Shown one piece after another: positions 35,912 to 47,745 of a stretch of 64,000 nucleotides of DNA. The notes under the pieces were generated by a model. It was not told where the DNA came from, did not search any database, and saw only the letters and a list, made by a program, of their open reading frames with translations. Within the stretch, counting starts at the first letter, position 1. Each line of letters opens with the position of its first letter. The position numbers were made by a program, and so were the translations under genes. Source of the stretch: Emergomyces orientalis (lineage: Eukaryota > Ascomycota > Eurotiomycetes > Onygenales > Ajellomycetaceae); NCBI GenBank assembly GCA_002110485.1, contig MOWL01000069.1, positions 434,001 to 498,000 on the forward strand. Direction: 5' to 3'.

Positions 35912-38752
35912 TTTTCAATCAAATCAATCCCAACCCCCCCGCCAGAGCTTCAACCCCAGAGCAGACTGGGGCGCACCCAATTGGGGGCCCTTCCTTATAC
36001 ACTAAGCTAGGACAAAGAACGTATTCAGAAATGTATATTTTGCAGCGCAACCGAAGTAATCAAGACAAGCCGCTAACGTACATTCCTCGAGTGGGTTGTT
36101 TTGTGTATGATGTACAGTGTGTGATCAGGGCAATGCGCCGCGGGTATCTAGGGCAGAGAAGATCAACGAGCAGACATAAAAAGCATGCTCAGGCAATGAT
36201 GATAGACAGAGGATAATTTCTCGAAAACCAAAAACATAAACGGTGGTGGAAGGGGGTAAATGGTGGTAAATGTGAACAGACAACGAAAGGCACAATAACA
36301 AGGTGGCTAAGCCCTATGACGGTGTTTGTTGGCCGTTAATAAGTTCCTCCAGCTCAGCTTAGTGTTGGTAGCAGAAAATTGGCTTGACACCAAACAACCA
36401 ACACTGCACTGGACCAAGGTGATATAGCAAACAGCAAAAGAGGAGAGGATGGGGGGGGGGAGGGGAATGATAGAATTAAGCAGGTAACCTGGTGAAAGAG
36501 AAAAGAAGGAAAAAGAATGGAATGGCTGTCAGTCCAGTAGAGGAGGTATGTATGCAGCTGGCAGAAGCGGAGATAAGAAATATGGCGGGTGATTTTTTAG
36601 GGGGGAAAATGTAACTAAACACGCAATTTGATCCGCCCCCAGCCATCTTTGTTTCTTGCAGCAGAAGTGGCTGGAGAAGAGACACCAATAGAGGGCTAGC
36701 ATCACAGCATGAACAATAAAATGGCATTGTATATGTGATAAACTAATCTGCATTATTTGCGGTTGGGAAAATGCGATAGAGAATTGAATCACTGAGGAGA
36801 AGTTTTGAAGTTTCTTCAATGTTTTGTGATTTCCTGGCATAGCTTAGAAATATATATAACTACCACTCTATAGGAGGTTGGTCGATGTTTTCAAGATAAA
36901 AGTCTAGATTCGATCAAACTATATGTATGTAAAATTCTATCAAAGTCCAGGTTTTGCTTCAGACACCTACGGAAACCATGATTGTTGGTCTAGACGATGA
37001 GTCGAAACTAGGTTATCCGCAATTCTTGGAGATCCGACAGCTAAAAACCGCATCATTTATGCAGCAGGATCCTTTTTCACGTCATGGCTCAGTAAATATG
37101 AAACCCGCGTCACGTTCGGAGTAGTTATATACGCAACTCAATTTACCCAGATAAATAGATAGGGTCATCAGGTCCCATCAATCCACCAATTAAACAAGAA
37201 CAACGATTTTCATCATTGCCACATTTCCTTTCCCGTTGCACCTAGATACCGAGATATTCTATCTCATCCAGTGTCAAAATCGTAAATGTAAGATCCCCAA
37301 ACATCGTCAAGAATAACCTCCATTTCATGCCGCAGAGTAGTGATTAAGAACAGAATGGGGTGGTCAGTTAACCGGTACTATTGGAACGGCATATTCGCAT
37401 GAGAAAGAAAGGTTGACCAGAAGGCTGAAGAATAGGAATATAAGTTAATTAATAAGGTGCTGACCTGCAGACAGCCTCAGCCTCATCCCTTCTCGTTTTC
37501 TTGAAACCGCAGCAGACTCTGCTTGGAATTAATACACGATGCATGGCCATCTTTGCTGTTGAAGAGGATAATATTGTCCTTTCTCGGCTACTGCACCGTT
37601 TCTTCCCCTCGCCTGGTATTCCATAAATCTGAACGGAAATCCAAAATTCCGAAATGCTGGGGGTTGGCAGTCAGTCCCTCCGCCGAACAAGCAAAAGAAA
37701 GAATTGACCTATCCATGGGCTGGCTGGTTTTGGCCACAAATACTCCGTAGCTAAAAGTGGCTGGTGGGCTGGATCCCTGTGATCACGTGAGATGCATATA
37801 ATATATCCCTCCGCCTCACCAGGGAATTATATTAACCAACTTCTCTGGTACGAGAAGGATATTTTTAGAAAAGAATAGAAATCCGTAACTATCCTGCTTT
37901 AATACCAAATTGTCGTATCATTAGTCTTAGAGGTAGAATGTCCAAAACTACTTACTATAAGTGAAATGCCGAGTCTAGTTCACTTGTATATATACCTAGG
38001 TACCGAAAAGTACCTGAAGTTCCAACCAAAACCACGGGCAGACAGCGCTACAAGACCCGTGGGGCCGCGTCGTGTTGCCGCTCGTATAGTTACACTTTCT
38101 TTGCTGCATTCTGGCATCTTCAATCATCGCCTGCTGCACCACCCAAAAAAAAAAAAAAAAAAAAAGGAATTCAACCCCCAACTGACTACGCCCACTACCC
38201 TGGCAAATTCCATATTTCGGGATCAACATCTCATCTATTATAACCATTCTCTCCCCCTTTTTCGAATTCTCAGAACCTTCATTTCACCTAGATTTGGAAG
38301 CCAGTTCTGCTTTTGTATGTACCAGCTCGCCCATCTCATTTTTAATAACCTTATCTCCCCTCCCCCGGTGTCGATATCCCAGCTTTGTACTGTACCATAA
38401 CAGGGCACCAGCTAATTACATACAAAACCCATCGTCAACTCCTCGCCAACAGCCCTAGGAATGCCTGGTAGACCTCCTTCATAGCTTTTTTCCCTCCCTC
38501 GTTTTCAGCGAGTCCATCTCGCTCCCTCCTCGGCGCTACCCACCTCTTTTCAATATCCGCTCCCCGGGGAGCTTTCCACAGGGATTGCTTGGAATTAGGC
38601 CTACTGTGTGGTGGTTCATACATGGAAATCAGCATTTCACGTCCTTTAACATATTCTCTCCCGAACAACAGGTGGTTGGCTGTTGCGTCCAGTATTCCTC
38701 CCTCCTCGACATCGAGAACAACAACAGGAAGGAGATAACACAGCAGCACAGC
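35912..38752. promoter_or_regulatory. Long divergent intergenic region between the phosphatase and kexin genes
   Basis: 2.8 kb with no supportable gene. It holds a G10 run at 36451-36460, the word TACTCCGTA at 37741-37749, ACCTAGGT at 37994-38001 and a run of 21 A at 38145-38165. A short upstream ORF starting MEISISRPL (about 38622-38738) would lie in the kexin leader if transcription begins far enough upstream. Confidence 0.45.
38145..38165 (+). repeat. Poly(A) run, 21 bases
   Basis: Uninterrupted adenines about 590 bases upstream of the kexin start. Poly(dA:dT) tracts of this length commonly exclude nucleosomes in fungal promoters. A processed-transcript insertion is not indicated because no coding sequence precedes it. 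Confidence 0.8.
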
Positions 38753-41450
38753 ATGAAGCTCCTTGGTGCTGCGGGTGCCGTTGCCTTATTATTGATCAAC
38801 ACAGCCCGCGCATCCATATTACCGCGTAATCACGATGCTTACGATTACTTCGCCGTCCATCTTGACCCCTCCGTCTCGCCCGTCCAGGTTGCCCAACTAC
38901 TAGGAGCCACACATGAAGGGCAGATCGGTGAATTGGCTGACCACCATACATTCTCCAGACCAAAGGGCCTATTAGGTCGGGATTTAGATAAAATATTAGA
39001 TGATTTGAAGCTCAGGAGGCGGAGGAAACGAGAGTTATCGTCATCGCGCGTCGCTGAACCCGTGGTAAGGGATGTGTTGGACGGGATACTTTGGTCGCAG
39101 AAGTTGACCTTGAGACCTCCCATGGTGAAACGAGCGCCTCCGCTCCCACCACCACCACCACCGTCCACAGCAACAACAAAGGCCCGTCAGTCGAAACCTC
39201 AAGGTCATGAAGATGGGGGTTATAACGCTACGAAAAGATTGTATGATATTGCATCTACGTTGGAAATCGAGGACCCAATATTCACTGCTCAGTGGCATCT
39301 GTTTAACACCGTTGAATTGGGCCATGATCTGAACGTTACAGGTCTCTGGCTCGAAGGTATAACTGGCAAGGGAGCGATTTCCGCCATTGTGGATGATGGA
39401 TTGGACATGTACAGCAATGATCTTAAGGATAACTACTTTGCGGAGGGGTCGTACGATTACAACGACAAGTCGCGCGAGCCCAAGCCCCAATTATTCGATG
39501 ATAAACATGGTACGCGATGCGCTGGAGAAGTTGCAGCGGTGCGAAATGATGTCTGTGGTGTTGGCGTGGCTTATGATAGCAAGGTTGCGGGGATCCGTAT
39601 ACTATCCAAACCGGTTTCTGACGAGGATGAAGCCGCGTCAATCAACTACAAATACCAAGACAACCAGATCTACTCCTGCTCCTGGGGCCCCGTTGATGAT
39701 GGCACCACTATGGATGCCCCTGGGATCCTCATCCAACGGGCAATGGTCAATGGAATCCAAAAGGGACGAGCGGGGAGAGGTTCCATATATGTGTTCGCGG
39801 CAGGCAACGGTGCTGTACATGAAGACAACTGCAACTTTGATGGCTACACGAACAGCATCTACAGTGTCACTGTGGGCGCTATCGATCGCGAGGACAACCA
39901 CCCTTACTATTCTGAGTGGTGCTCTGCGCAGCTCGTGGTGACGTATAGCAGTGGTGGCTCGGGAGCCATCCACACCACCGACGTTGGCACAGATGCATGT
40001 TTTGCGAGACATGGCGGTACCTCTGCCGCTGGCCCGTTGGTTGTGGGCGTAGTGGCACTTGCGCTGAGCGTCCGTCCTGAGCTGACATGGCGTGATATCC
40101 AATATATTCTCATGGAAACCGCAATTCCCGTGCATTTGGACGATAGTGACTGGCAGGAGACCGCTATTGGGAAGAAATTCAGCCATGAGTTCGGATACGG
40201 AAAGGTAGACGCGTACTCAGCTGTCCATCTAGCGAAAGAATGGGATCTAGTCAAACCGCAAGCTTGGCTACATTCCCCGTGGCTACGGGTTCACCATGAG
40301 ATCCCTCAGGGTAATACGGGACTTGCCAGCTCCTTCGAAGTCACCGAAGAGATGTTGAAGAAGAACAACATTGAACGTTTAGAACATGTCACTATTACAA
40401 TGAATGTTAACCATACCCGCCGTGGAGATTTGAGTGTCGAACTCCGCAGTCCATCGGGGGTCATTAGCCATCTCAGTACGACAAGGAAAAATGATAAGAT
40501 CCATGCTGGTTACGATGACTGGACATTTATGTCAGTTGCTCATTGGTAAGTAGCAATTCCGATATTTAAAAAAAAAAAATAAAATAAAAAAAAAACCCCT
40601 TCTCCTCTAGTCATACCCAAATCCCGGTCAGATTTAAACCACGAACTAACCCCATTTTTCCTACTACCTCAGGGGCGAATCCGGCATCGGTAGATGGACC
40701 GTAATCGTCAAAGACACAATCCCCAACAAACACAACGGCACCTTCATCGACTGGCGACTGAACCTATGGGGCGAAGCCATCAATGCAGACATCCAGGAAC
40801 TACACCCCTTACCGACCGAACACGACCACGATCACGACACAGAATCCGCACCCGTAACCACCACCCCAATAACGCCCGGCGGCAACGGAGCCAGCGCCCC
40901 CACCGCCTCCATCCCACCAGACCACATCGACCGCCCCGTGAACTCCAAACCCACCGACTCCGCCTCCGATACAGACAAAGACACCTCCAAAACCGACAGC
41001 TTCCTCCCATCCTTCTTCCCCACCTTCGGCGTCTCCAAACGCACCCAAGTCTGGATCTACGGCTCGCTCGCACTCATCCTCATATTCTGCGGTGCGCTGG
41101 GGATATACTTCCTCGTCCAACGCCGGAAGCGCATTCGCAATAACCCGCGTGATGATTATGAGTTTGAGATGATTGAGGATGCCGATGAGGCGGATCCGCT
41201 TAGTGGTGGTGGTGGAGGTGGTGGTGGTGGCGTTGTTGGGCACATGGCTGCTGCTGGTGGTGCCGGTGCGGGAGGGAAGCACCGGAAGAAGGGTGGGGAG
41301 TTGTATGATGCGTTTGCTGGGGAGAGTGAAGAGGAGCTTTTGAGCGATGAGGATGAGGAGAGGGGGCTGTCGGATTTAGAGAGTGAGACGCCATATCAGG
41401 ATGAGGATGAGAGGCAAAGTAATGGTGGTGGAATAAGTGAGAAGACCTAG
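38753..41450 (+). CDS. kexB: Kexin, Golgi pro-protein convertase (856 aa)
   Basis: Exons 38753-40545 and 40673-41450. It cleaves secretory precursors after Lys-Arg or Arg-Arg in the late Golgi. In order: signal peptide (MKLLGAAGAVALLLINTARA), pro-region with RRRRKR and a likely autocleavage site VKR before APPLPPPP near residue 126, subtilisin-like catalytic domain with Asp214 (IVDDGLD), His252 (DDKHGTRCAGE), Asn352 (AAGNGAVHED) and Ser424 (HGGTSAAGP), then the P/homo-B domain (VNHTRRGDLSVELRSPSGV to WRLNLWGEA). A Ser/Thr/Asp-rich stalk leads to one transmembrane helix near residues 724-746 (WIYGSLALILIFCGALGIYF) and an acidic cytosolic tail with Gly runs. The only intron falls in the P domain and contains A-rich low-complexity sequence. 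The chosen ATG gives a clean signal peptide, and upstream in-frame codons lack an ATG. Confidence 0.97.
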
Positions 41451-42517
41451 AGTGGTTGATCTATTTATTTATTTAATTTTTCTTATTCTGTTTTGGTTGT
41501 TTAAATTTGCGGGATTTTGTATTCCCTTCGTTTCCTTTTTTGGGGGGTGCATCCCCCCTTTTGTCTATATACATATATCTATATATTTTCCCCGACTCTT
41601 GTCTCACCCCTTAATGCCTATATTGCCTTTCACTTCTCCCTCATGCCTGTCTGCCCCATCTCAACTTCAGAGGCAACGGAACACGGACAATAAACCGTGA
41701 ATCATCTTGCCTTTGCTTGTCGTTCCCATATATTTATTATTTTCTCATTTACATTAAAGATTACGCAATTCCCGACTTTTGCCTCTGTTGTTTTCTGTTA
41801 TCGTTGCATTTTCATTTTTGCTATCTTACCTGACTCTCTTGTGGGACTTACTAGTTTTCTCTCTCCCTCACTTTTCCTCTGCTTTGTACCTATCTTCCAT
41901 GGCGTTAGGGCATTGTGTACTCTTATGTTTTGTCTCCTGATTTTTACCGACGGGATCGAAAAAATTCCTATATATATACACCGAGGGTCAGGGTACATAT
42001 CAGAAAGAATAGATATTCATGATTCACTGGTCAACATTAAATTATATTTTTGTCTCTCTCTTTGCAATCTACTTTTCCCCTCCTTCCCTCCCTCTACCAC
42101 GGAGTTGGCGATTCCACACAATAATAGCTCTAACCCTGTTAGCTAAAAGTCCTGTTCTGTATCTACCTTTCTACCCGTTTTTCCTAACTCCACCAGTTTT
42201 CATAATTTAGCTCTCTCAATCGCCTTCTTCCACAACATTTTCTGAGTGCCAGGCATTCTGAAGGGTGTGAAAACCTTTTGCTGATATTGAACTATGCTAG
42301 ATCGACATGCCGCTTTCCAATAATGAACCTACCGAATTAGTGATGTCATCCCAAGCAAGAAAACATGCTGGAAATACGAAGTTCAACGTTGATATTCTAC
42401 ATGCCCCCTCCTTTCCTCCGACTTTTTGACATCAATAACAGTTTACATACCTATACATACCTACCTAGGTACACATCCTAATTCATACCAAGCACATGCA
42501 ACCCGCATCAAACATAA
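41451..42517. other. Intergenic, T-rich kexin 3' flank
   Basis: About 1.1 kb. A 149-codon frame at 41697-42146 is composed of Phe/Ile/Ser/Pro-rich translation of T-rich DNA and is not accepted as a gene. ACCTAGGT lies at 42463-42470, close to the next gene's start. Confidence 0.5.
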
Positions 42518-43126
42518 ATGATTCCGAACTCATACACGACTTCTACACATGAAACATCTCCACCAATGCCCCCAACCCCCATCCTCTTAAAAGGCAGCTG
42601 CCTCTGCTCCAAAACCTCCTTCACATCCAACAAATTCCCCCTCCGCCTAACCCACTGCCATTGCATCCCCTGCCGCAAACTCTCAGGCGGGGCCTTCACT
42701 ACCTGGGCAGATTTTCCCAGTAGCGCCATAACCTGGACTCCTACTACATCTCCTGCTACCACAACTGCTACTACTTCTAGCCGTAACACTGCCGAGCCCA
42801 CCAACAGCACGGATGGCAAGCCCACATTAAGGCGCTCCAGCGAAATCGCCACGCGCGGGTTCTGTGAATCATGCGGTTCGACGGTCTCTATGCAGTATGA
42901 TATAGAACCGGATGTTTTGGGGCTGGCAGCGGGGTTGATTAATGACAATTATGGGAATGTTGGGGAGGTGTTGAAGATATTGCCACAGAAGCATATATTC
43001 TTAAAGGAGAAGGCGGAGTGGTTTGGAATTGATAGGGGTGGGGTGGGAGAGGTGGCAGAGTGGGAAGGGTTTTCGGAGGATTGGGAGAGAAAGGTGGAGA
43101 TGAAGAAGAGGGGAGGAGGGCTTTGA
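42518..43126 (+). CDS. GFA/CENP-V domain protein, Mss4-like fold (202 aa)
   Basis: Single exon. The zinc-binding cysteines of the glutathione-dependent formaldehyde-activating (GFA) family are visible: GSCLCSKTSF near residue 26, THCHCIPCRKLSG near 45, and RGFCESCGSTVSMQYD near 114. Family members bind zinc, and some bind glutathione adducts; the substrate of most fungal members is unknown. A Thr/Ala/Ser-rich insertion (about residues 70-105) separates the second and third cysteine groups, longer than in compact GFA proteins. The ending is charged (EDWERKVEMKKRGGGL). The first ATG at 42518 adds about 16 residues before the alternative MPPTPILLKGS start. Confidence 0.85.
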   Translation: MIPNSYTTSTHETSPPMPPTPILLKGSCLCSKTSFTSNKFPLRLTHCHCIPCRKLSGGAFTTWADFPSSAITWTPTTSPATTTATTSSRNTAEPTNSTDGKPTLRRSSEIATRGFCESCGSTVSMQYDIEPDVLGLAAGLINDNYGNVGEVLKILPQKHIFLKEKAEWFGIDRGGVGEVAEWEGFSEDWERKVEMKKRGGGL

Positions 43127-43589
43127 ATAGGTGGGATTCTCGTGTAGGCGTATTGGATAAGCTGTGCAATTTAGCATATCTTTTTCTGCCTTGTTTTGTA
43201 TGTAACTATTCTGTGGAATTTGAAATGCGCAATTAATTCATTCGGTCAGCCATTCTTTGTGGACGGCGGGTACTGGCCGCTTCGGAACATACATATAAGT
43301 ATGCACAACTATAGGCACAGCATGGAGTAACCTGCATCAATGGGGAGTACAACCGTTGCAGAGAATGGAAATTAAAACAAATACATCATAATACTAATAT
43401 CAATGTGGCTCCTGAGAAGTGGTTAGCAACGGCAAGCCAGCAAATGTACTGAAATAGCTTGTATATCTCATCAGGTTTCGAAAAGCCTTCCCATCCTCAA
43501 ACTCTTGGAAAGGGATATAACATCAGTCATTTATATGGTATTTATATGGTGATATCGCCCCTCTATTCAACCCACCACATCTAATATCC
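43127..43589. other. Intergenic, no gene seen
   Basis: 3' flank of the GFA gene; AT-rich with no coding potential recognised. Confidence 0.55.
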
Positions 43590-43923
43590 AAGCAGTATAC
43601 TGATCCTGAAATTCTCCGCCTCTCCCACCTCTCCACCCTAATCCTTATCGACCCTGGAATTACCCACGGTTCCCTTCTCCGTCTAATCCAGAACGAGATC
43701 CAATCGCGAATCCCGCAACTGCTGCAAAGATTTTACCTTTGACGGCCTGGAGATCCTCTAGGACCAGACGACGACGGTGCCCCGCAATGTGTTTCCTCCG
43801 TCATCGCCCCTCGATCAGTATAACTTGCAGGCTACGCTGTCTTTGTTGAGGATGAGGCAGGGAAGGAATGCTTTGTGTTTGAAGATTACACATGTTAAGG
43901 GGGCCGTTATGAGGCTTGTTTGA
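43590..43923 (+). pseudogene. Possible fragment of a decayed gene of unknown family
   Basis: Two protein-like stretches in different frames sit back to back: EILRLSHLSTLILIDPGITH followed by SLLRLIQNEIQSRIP, and, after a frame change, KDFTFDGLEIL, a TAG, then VPRNVFPPSSPLDQYNLQAT and SLLRMRQGRNALCLKITH, ending at a TGA. The codon pattern and continuity suggest former coding sequence. I do not recognise the family; an F-box or leucine-rich type is only a guess. There is no start codon or complete frame. Confidence 0.35.
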
Positions 43924-44687
43924 AGTTGTGAGAAAAGAAAAAAAAAAATTTTCCTTTTGTATTGACGTAGAAGGTCTAATATATTTTTCGGGTTAATTGA
44001 TTGAAGAATTGCGAAGGGTGGAGTGGAAGTGGCGGTCTCTTTTCCACAGAGCGGTGGGGGGGCAGGGGGCGGGGCGGAGTGGGGATTCGTTATCAAACAA
44101 GCGGGAACAATCAGAGTCCATTAGCGCGGCCCATTACTACTAGTATCCATGGATCCGAGCCAAATGAATACGGTACTAGAAATATTAAATTCTCCATATC
44201 GGCGCTGCTGGTCAGAAACTGCAAATTAGTATAAACATGTTAAATCTGTCCCTTAGGTTGGCCATCAGTTTGTAGCATTTCTGGGCTTATTTTACCTGGG
44301 CAAAGTTGGTGTTTGGCCACGAAGTACCTAGCCACACAACAGTGCGGGCGAGTGACATCGGCGATGACGAAGCCAAGCTTTTCTTAGCCCCAGCCGTGCC
44401 ACGTGAATGCTGACTGTTCCATGCAACCAGCCCTCTCAACCCAGCATCTTGAACGGAGTTGCCTGGACGCCGTCTCTGCTTCTATCCCGCGCAACATTTA
44501 CGTGCAAATTCTTTAGACAGATACTCGGGGTGGCCTCTTTACGCTATAGCTCCACATATGACCCTATTAGCTTTATGACCACCACTAGAGGCTAGAATCT
44601 CCATCCCCGCGTTACTCCACCCCCCGAACCCTGAGCTGATCCCGCCCACTCCCAGGTCGCCTCATCCCTGGAAGAGGAGAGATTACA
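43924..44687. other. Intergenic, upstream of SNX4
   Basis: About 760 bases with no supportable gene; probable SNX4 promoter and leader toward the right end. Confidence 0.5.
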
Positions 44688-46296
44688 ATGGACCATAGCG
44701 ACTTTGACAGTGTTTCTTGGAGGAATGGGCCCGACAGCGATATGTCCAGGCCAACCACTTCGGGAACAGATACAGAAGAACCAGAGAGATCGGGCTATGA
44801 TATCAACGGGAAGCGGAGGATGAGTTCCGCCAGCGAGGAGGGACCGCAACTTTCCACGCACCCTGGCAGTGACCTTGTTGGAATCGGAGATGGAGTACTC
44901 GAATGCACAGTAGACTCGCCATTGAAGGAGAACAGTGGCACGAAAGATGCCTATATATCTTATCTCATCACGACCCATGTTGGTTTCCCTGCCGTTTCCC
45001 TCAATAATAATTCCCTACCATATAGTATATATCCCCCCATAGCTAACGTATATCATTCTGGGATAACCCTATCAGACCGACTTCAAATCCTTCCAAAAAC
45101 CAGACTTCACTGTCCGCCGTCGCTATTCAGATTTCAATTTCTTGTACAATACACTATTCCGCGAGTACCCAGCATGTGCTGTCCCTCCGCTACCAGACAA
45201 GCACAAGATGGAATACGTGCGAGGGGATCGTTTTGGCACTGATTTCACCAACCGTCGGGCCTGGTCCCTCCACCGGTTCCTCAAACGGCTATCTCTCCAT
45301 CCTGTACTCCGCCGTGCTCCGATCCTAGTCGTATTCCTAGAATCCGCAGATTGGAATGCACATATGCGGCTTCGACCATCACGAACCTCCACTAGCACCT
45401 CTGATGGCGGCAGCGGACCAACGGGGATTTTTGACAATTTCGCAGACACTTTTGTAAACGCCTTCACGAAGGTACATAAACCGGACAAACGGTTCATTGA
45501 GGTGCGGGAGAAAGCCGATAAACTGGACGAAGACCTGAATCACGTTGAGAAAATAGTGGCAAGGGTAGCCAGGCGAGAATCAGATCTAGAAACCGACTAC
45601 AACGAACTAGCCACGCAATTTCGCAAACTGGTCATGCTCGAGCCAGACGTCGAGGCACCCCTACAAATATTTGCTGCCTCGGTAGAAGAGACCGCACGGG
45701 GTATAAAGAATCTCAAAGACCACACAGATCAGAACTACCTGGGAAGCCTACGGGACATGGAAGCGTACATCCTCTCCCTTAAATCCCTTCTGAAAACCCG
45801 CGAACAGAAACAACTCGATTTCGAAGCCCTTGTCGATTATCGCAACAAAGCCGTGTTCGATCGCGATTCCCTAGCCAACAACCCGGCCTCATATTACTCC
45901 CCTAACCCACTCACCAGTAACCCAGCTTCCTTCATCCGTTCCAAAATGGAAGATATGCGTGGCGTCGACCATGAACAATCTCGCCGCGAGCGCATCCGCA
46001 AGCTAGAATTACGCATCGACGAATTGACGCGGGAAGTCGAGAGTTCCAAAACCACCTCGGAAATGTTCGATGAGGAAGTCGTCAGGGAAGTGGCGGATTT
46101 TGAGCGCATCAAGGCCGTAGAGTTTCGTGATACGTTGGGGGCGTTGGCGGAGAAGCATGTGGAGTTTTATCAAGGGGTGCTGGCGACGTGGGAACGGTTT
46201 ATTGTTGAGATGGAGGTGGAGGGGGAGGAAAGTCAAAGTCATGAGCGGCATGGGAAAAGGGTGGAGGGGGGCCTTGTCGGGACAGGCCATTCATGA
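44688..46296 (+). CDS. SNX4: Sorting nexin 4 / Atg24 homologue (503 aa)
   Basis: Exons 44688-44978 and 45076-46296; the donor is GTTGGT. It is a PX-BAR protein that binds phosphatidylinositol 3-phosphate on endosomes, recycles cargo such as SNAREs to the Golgi and takes part in selective autophagy. After a disordered acidic N-terminus the PX domain starts near residue 70, with TDFKSFQKPDFTVRRRYSDF (the RRYSDF phosphoinositide-binding motif) and PPLPDKHKMEYVRGDRFG. The rest is a long BAR-type coiled coil (KRFIEVREKADKLDEDLNHV and VEEVADFERIKA-like helices, here VVREVADFERIKA). The protein ends in VGTGHS. Length and layout match fungal Snx4. The splice gives the expected ITTHTDFKSFQ. Confidence 0.94.
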
Positions 46297-46940
46297 TATT
46301 TTTTTATTATTTGACGGGATTGGACTTGATGGGATGGGATGGACTACTTATTATTATTCTGCCTTCCTTTACTCACCTGCTTTATCATGTACTCTCATGT
46401 GGTCTTATTGAAAATGATATACGTGCATTAATTAATTGTTTTGGTTTTGTTTGTTTTATTTCCTTCCCTGTGGACGTGATAACGGTTATATTAATTCTCA
46501 GGGTCTTATGGTTTCCCTTAATATTTCACTCCCTCGTAATTTCCTTATAAACTACCATGTTACACGTCACCGACGACCTTCGTCAGCTGTCTGTTGTTAG
46601 ATGATGCTATATCCATATCTATATCCATACTTCACATATCGTCCAAACCCAAAGAGAACCGAAATCAATATTCATTCCCCATTGAATATTTTGAATGCAT
46701 ATAACCAAAGATAAAAATCCCGTAATAATATTAAATATGTCATTTCTTCCCAAATCCAAATATCCCACCCAATCCAACACCAATCACAATATCAGTCCAA
46801 ACACCCAGGCTAGCAGCAAAAGCACAAAAAGTCCCTCAAGAAAAAAATACAAAGAGAAGTGCATAATATCATATCTCATAGATGTAAATAGGTTACATCC
46901 TTACTTATATATAGAAGACACAAGACTATCTTTTTCCTTG
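46297..46940. other. Convergent 3' spacer
   Basis: 3' flanks of SNX4 and the small gene to the right; AT-rich, no coding sequence. Confidence 0.55.
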
Positions 46941-47624
46941 TCAAATCCAATGGAGCCAGTCATCTCTTGTCATCAATGTCGCCATCGTCCTCGGTCCCGA
47001 CGATGTCGGTCTGCTTTTCCTTGTCGCGGTTGTTTGTACACTCGAAGAGGATCTCAAGGAGCCCCCCCGTTGACGCTCAACAGCTCGTATCCTCTCCATC
47101 TCGGCGCATTCAAAATCTATCGGGCTAGGGCAGTTTTGTTGTGGACCTGAAACGGCTGGATCTTGTGACCGGGAGTCCAGGCGTCGTCGTCGTTCCTAGA
47201 TTGATACACAAACGCCGTGAGTAAGAGAACCAAGTAAAGCTAGACAGTAAGCTGAGTGAGGTTTATGGAAGGGTGTAATGATCTGGATGGATTTGATTCA
47301 TTATTGTACATGGGCAAGGTGTGAAAGGCGTGAAAGGCGTATCAGTGGCCGGTGAGGACGGGAGCAAGTTACCTCTAGATAGTGCTGGTTTGCTGTTTTC
47401 TCAATGGTGCCGTCGTCACCCGTTGTGAGTTGGAGGAATATTTCGTGTTCATATTGCATGGGGACGCGCTGCCATGTGTTGGCCTTCGGGTTCGTTGATG
47501 GAGGCTCGTAGTGGGCAAAGTTCGGGCTGAAGTAGAGGAATTCTACATCGTCTATCCAGGACGATGAGGTAGAGAATAGCGATGACGTTGTTAAGGGCGA
47601 CTTCGTTTGTGATCGAGTGGTCAT
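46941..47624 (-). CDS. Hypothetical protein, 168 aa
   Basis: Two exons: 47624-47373 and 47195-46941, 507 bases in all. The protein starts MTTRSQTKSPLTTSSLF and has a conserved-looking core, SWIDDVEFLYFSPNFAHYEP and RVPMQYEHEIFLQLTTGDDG. After the intron come ERRRRLDSRSQDPAVSG, FECAEMERIRAVERQRGG and a Ser/Thr/Arg-rich end finishing DDWLHWI. No membrane segment or signal peptide is seen. I do not recognise the family. The ATG at 47624 is preferred over the longer frame, which begins in a translated (TC)n repeat. The splice keeps frame (GAG joined to GAA). Confidence 0.6.
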
Positions 47625-47660
47625 GTTTGCATTGTTTTTGATATGGCTCTCGCCCTCTCT

Positions 47661-47668
47661 CTTTCTCG

Positions 47669-47705
<37 letters not shown>

Positions 47706-47745
47706 GTTTCTCTGTACGTCTTTCTTTCTTTCTTTCTTTCTTCCT
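47661..47745. repeat. Pyrimidine microsatellites (CT)n and (TTTC)n
   Basis: A CT dinucleotide run occupies roughly 47661-47702 and a TTTC tetranucleotide run follows at about 47721-47742, just upstream of the small gene on the opposite strand. It probably lies in that gene's promoter or leader, where the transcript would be GA-rich. Confidence 0.9.

Noticed and set aside
38145..38165. Poly(A) run as the tail of a retroposed transcript
   Set aside because: No coding sequence or target-site duplication lies next to it.
40780..41282. Minus-strand frames over kexin exon 2
   Set aside because: They are composed of Arg/Gly/Trp from the antisense of a Pro/Thr/Gly-rich region and are not genes.
41697..42146. 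149-codon open frame downstream of kexin
   Set aside because: It translates T-rich DNA into Phe/Ile/Ser-rich text with no motif and its GTG start is not a normal fungal start; it is the kexin 3' flank.
47301..47705. Long N-terminal extension of the small unknown protein (repeating RE and ER)
   Set aside because: It is the translated CT microsatellite; the ATG at 47624 starts normal coding sequence.
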